NCBI GenBank assembly: GCA_050330855.1
Contig: JBHJNL010000138.1
Coordinates: 16,289-80,288 of the forward strand
Length of the DNA stretch: 64,000 bases
Origin: RCC1774 sp050330855
Lineage (GTDB): Bacteria; Cyanobacteriota; Cyanobacteriia; Thermosynechococcales; Thermosynechococcaceae
Reading direction: 5' to 3'
Made by a program: the position numbers and the translations under genes. How positions within the stretch are numbered: position 1 is the first letter of the stretch; each line of letters opens with the position of its first letter. The notes under the pieces are model-generated. The model was not told the origin of the DNA, ran no database searches, and saw nothing but the letters and a program-made list of their open reading frames with translations. Shown piece by piece: positions 62,099 through 64,000 of the stretch.

Positions 62099-62405
62099 AT
62101 GGTCAAAAGATTGTCAAAAGTATAGATTGTCAAAAGAAAGATAGATGAAGGCTCTTCGGCACCAGCAGCCACCGTACTTAAAAGCTTAGGTCTGCCAATT
62201 TGTGTCTTGCCCTTTCGGAACAAGTTACCTTTTCGAGAGCCGCTAAAGGGCAAATGGGGGGTATATGTGCCCGTTAGGCGTCTATCCTAGCCTCAGACTT
62301 CTTCATCGTCAAGAAATCTCCCAAATTATCCAAATCATTAAAGAAATTGATCGGCGTCTATCACCCCAGTAGACTAGAAATATTAGATTTTTGGGTTTGT
62401 CCGCT
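62099..62405. other. Intergenic region between ispG and hemB
   Basis: 307 bases. It starts with a short repeat of GTCAAAAG (62103, 62115, 62130 approx.) and contains a possible 35-codon frame. I see no terminator hairpin or tRNA. Confidence 0.5.
62265..62372 (+). CDS. Possible 35-residue peptide upstream of hemB
   Basis: An ATG at 62265, preceded by a purine-rich GGGGGG, opens a 35-codon frame ending in TAG 62372. The peptide is MCPLGVYPSLRLLHRQEISQ followed by an IIQIIKEIDRRLS-like amphipathic helix. No family match. It could be a leader peptide, a gene fragment or chance. It lies 34 bases before hemB. Low confidence. Confidence 0.3.
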   Translation: MCPLGVYPSLRLLHRQEISQIIQIIKEIDRRLSPQ

Positions 62406-63392
62406 ATGTTCCCTCAACATCGTCCTCGCCGACTCCGCAGCCATCCGCAACTGCGCCGCATGGTTCAAGAAAACGTCGTCACCACCAACGACTTGATCTA
62501 TCCCCTCTTTGCGGTACCGGGAAGCGGTGTCTCGAACGAAGTTAAATCAATGCCAGGGGTGTACCAGCTCTCCGTCGATAAAATCGTCGAGGAAGCCAAA
62601 GAAGTCTACGACCTCGGCATCCCCGCCATTATTTTGTTTGGCATCCCCGCCGATAAAGATAATGATGCCACCGGGGCATGGCACGACCACGGCATTGTAC
62701 AGAAGGCGACGACAGCGGTTAAAGAAGCGGTCCCAGATCTGGTCGTTATGGTCGATACTTGCCTGTGTGAGTACACTCAGCACGGTCACTGTGGCTATTT
62801 ACAAACCGGTGATCTGACCGGGCGTGTCCTGAACGATCCCACGTTAGAGTTGCTTAAGAAAACGGCGGTTTCACAGGCCAATGCCGGAGCCGATATCATT
62901 GCCCCCTCTGGGATGATGGATGGCTTTGTCCAGGCGGTTCGAGCGGGTTTAGATGGGGGCGGCTATGAAGATCTGCCGATTATGTCCTATGCCGCTAAAT
63001 ATGCTTCAGCCTACTACGGACCGTTTCGAGATGCGGCTGATTCTTCGCCCCAGTTTGGCGATCGCCGCACCTATCAGATGGATCCAGCCAATGCACGAGA
63101 AGCGATCAAAGAGATCGAACTTGATCTCGCCGAGGGGGCTGACATGCTGATGGTGAAGCCTGCCTTGGTCTATATGGATATTATTTGGCAGGTGAAGCAA
63201 GCGTCTAACGTGCCGGTGGCGGCCTACAATGTCTCTGGCGAATATTCAATGGTCAAAGCCGCAGCCCTCAATGGCTGGATCGATGAAGAGCGCGTAGTCA
63301 TGGAAACGTTGACCAGCTTCAAGCGCTCGGGGGCTGACTTGATTTTGACCTACCACGCCAAAGATGCAGCTCGCTGGCTGGCACAGGGCTAA
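62406..63392 (+). CDS. hemB: Delta-aminolevulinic acid dehydratase (porphobilinogen synthase)
   Basis: Joins two aminolevulinic acids to porphobilinogen, feeding haem, chlorophyll and phycobilins. ATG at 62406 starts MFPQHRPRRLRSHPQLRRMV as in the family. A TTG at 62391 would add five residues. The metal-binding segment VDTCLCEYTQHGHCGY is present, as are the Schiff-base lysines in SYAAKYASAYYGPFRDA and MVKPALVYMDII. The protein has 328 residues. Confidence 0.96.
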   Translation: MFPQHRPRRLRSHPQLRRMVQENVVTTNDLIYPLFAVPGSGVSNEVKSMPGVYQLSVDKIVEEAKEVYDLGIPAIILFGIPADKDNDATGAWHDHGIVQKATTAVKEAVPDLVVMVDTCLCEYTQHGHCGYLQTGDLTGRVLNDPTLELLKKTAVSQANAGADIIAPSGMMDGFVQAVRAGLDGGGYEDLPIMSYAAKYASAYYGPFRDAADSSPQFGDRRTYQMDPANAREAIKEIELDLAEGADMLMVKPALVYMDIIWQVKQASNVPVAAYNVSGEYSMVKAAALNGWIDEERVVMETLTSFKRSGADLILTYHAKDAARWLAQG

Positions 63393-63465
63393 AGCTTCTG
63401 CAGAGTAATGGAGGCGCTGAGCAGCTCGGTGATATGGTAAACAATGCTCTTATCCTCGAACTGCT

Positions 63466-63855
63466 ATGCCCCACTCCATTATTCACACCGATCAAGCACC
63501 AGCCCCGGTTGGCCCCTATAACCAAGCGGTTCAGGCAGGTGGCATAATTTTTCTGTCGGGTCAAATTGCCCTCGACCCCCACAGTGGAAGCATTGTCGGC
63601 ACGGGTGATGTCGGTCAACAAGCAGAACAGGTGATGAAGAATCTAGCTGCAGTCCTCAATCAAGCCGGAGTGGGTTGGCAGCAGGTGGTAAAAACAACGG
63701 TTTTTTTGGCGAATATGAATGACTTCGCTACCGTTAATCAAGTTTATGCTCAGTACTTTGACGAAGCAACCGCACCGGCACGCGCCTGTGTTGAAGTCTC
63801 TCGTCTACCGAAAGATGTTCTGGTCGAAATTGACTGTATTGCAGTCGCTAGCTAG
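63466..63855 (+). CDS. RidA/YjgF/YER057c/UK114 family protein
   Basis: A 129-residue enamine/imine deaminase that clears reactive 2-aminoacrylate. PVGPYNQAVQAGGIIFLSGQ (~14-33) and the C-terminal PARACVEVSRLPKDVLVEID with the conserved Arg are intact. It is a trimer in other species. It follows hemB after 73 bases, same strand. Confidence 0.92.
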   Translation: MPHSIIHTDQAPAPVGPYNQAVQAGGIIFLSGQIALDPHSGSIVGTGDVGQQAEQVMKNLAAVLNQAGVGWQQVVKTTVFLANMNDFATVNQVYAQYFDEATAPARACVEVSRLPKDVLVEIDCIAVAS

Positions 63856-63881
63856 ATCTATCTACCGAGACAAACCCCGTC

Positions 63882-64000
63882 GGTAGTGCATTAGTGTAAA
63901 GGATAGAGAAAAATAAGACTATAGTTATTGAACTTTCTCAGGAGCCGAGCAGATGAGAATAGAGATGACTTGCCCGACTTGTGGCTCTCACGACATATCA
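63882..64000 (+). mobile_element. Possible left end of an IS1-type insertion sequence (cut by window)
   Basis: GGTAGTGCATTAGTGTAAAG at 63882-63901 has the GGTxxTG start expected of IS1-family terminal repeats. About 70 bases inside it a coding sequence opens at 63953 with MRIEMTCPTCGSHDIS, resembling the zinc-finger start of IS1 InsA-type transposases. The other end is not in view, so this is a hypothesis. Confidence 0.45.
63953..64000 (+). CDS. Partial CDS, zinc-finger start (possibly IS1 InsA/transposase)
   Basis: The frame from ATG 63953 runs off the window with 16 codons: MRIEMTCPTCGSHDIS. AGGAGCC precedes it by 7 bases. The CPTC motif followed by GSxxI is typical of IS1 InsA and of some zinc-ribbon proteins. 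Only the first residues are seen. Confidence 0.4.
   Translation, partial: MRIEMTCPTCGSHDIS

Overview
The window is a stretch of cyanobacterial chromosome. It carries psaC (photosystem I iron-sulfur subunit), psb28 (photosystem II assembly), an RbcR-type LysR regulator, cyanophycin synthetase, several cyanobacteria-restricted families (DUF1825, DUF3120, the TIGR03279-type PDZ/radical-SAM protein) and many copies of the HIP1 octamer GCGATCGC (for example 496-503 and 3147-3154). The gene order rplS - tRNA-Trp - secE - nusG - rplK - rplA - rplJ - rplL is the usual cyanobacterial one. I cannot name the genus from sequence alone. Most of the window is ordinary housekeeping chromosome. No CRISPR array, rRNA operon, prophage or large accessory island is visible.

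Layout. 1-5.1 kb: 3' part of nth, rpsN, a minus-strand coaD/Cdv3-like/hypothetical operon, psb28, moaB and a C-terminal processing protease. 5.3-11.6 kb: a small basic protein, a CPA2 antiporter, a zinc-ribbon/FHA protein, a small secreted protein, pyruvate dehydrogenase E2 and a membrane diguanylate cyclase. 11.7-15.9 kb: translation/export cluster with an L10 leader that looks like an attenuator. 15.9-16.95 kb: a graveyard of broken transposase genes and one frameshifted gene. 16.9-24.6 kb: small cyanobacterial proteins, psaC, a LeuB-family dehydrogenase, tRNA-Val, a lipoprotein, rbcR, phosphoglucomutase/phosphomannomutase and ATP sulfurylase. 24.6-28.1 kb: an exported caspase-like protein lacking its catalytic dyad, 5-formyl-THF cyclo-ligase and a DUF3120 membrane protein. 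28.5-34.5 kb: the radical-SAM protein and a tight moxR - DUF58 - transglutaminase operon. 34.6-43.2 kb: a sugar-nucleotide epimerase, a retropepsin-like protein, an SRPBCC protein, glyQ, an AI-2E-type permease, ssb, cysteine desulfurase, DUF1825 and a class IV aminotransferase. 43.6-53.2 kb: a long coiled-coil protein, a GH3-family protein, an MFS transporter, cphA with a perfect NtcA-type box upstream, a NurA-domain protein and a 52-residue zinc-finger-like protein. 53.4-63.9 kb: monomeric NADP isocitrate dehydrogenase, a HEAT-repeat protein, a YdcF protein, a ferritin-like protein, uppS, a secreted hydrolase, ispG, hemB and a RidA protein. The window ends at what looks like the left end of an IS1-type element.

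Links between genes. Nitrogen and carbon status meet at cphA and the isocitrate dehydrogenase, which makes the 2-oxoglutarate that NtcA senses. ispG and uppS serve isoprenoid and cell-wall carrier synthesis, hemB serves tetrapyrroles, and nth, ssb and NurA serve DNA maintenance. The best leads for new biology are the catalytically dead Tat-exported caspase-like protein, the repeated threonine motif in the FHA protein, an apparent orphan small-RNA locus at 57.3-57.46 kb, the L10 attenuator and several uncharacterised cyanobacterial proteins. I found no clearly new multi-gene system.
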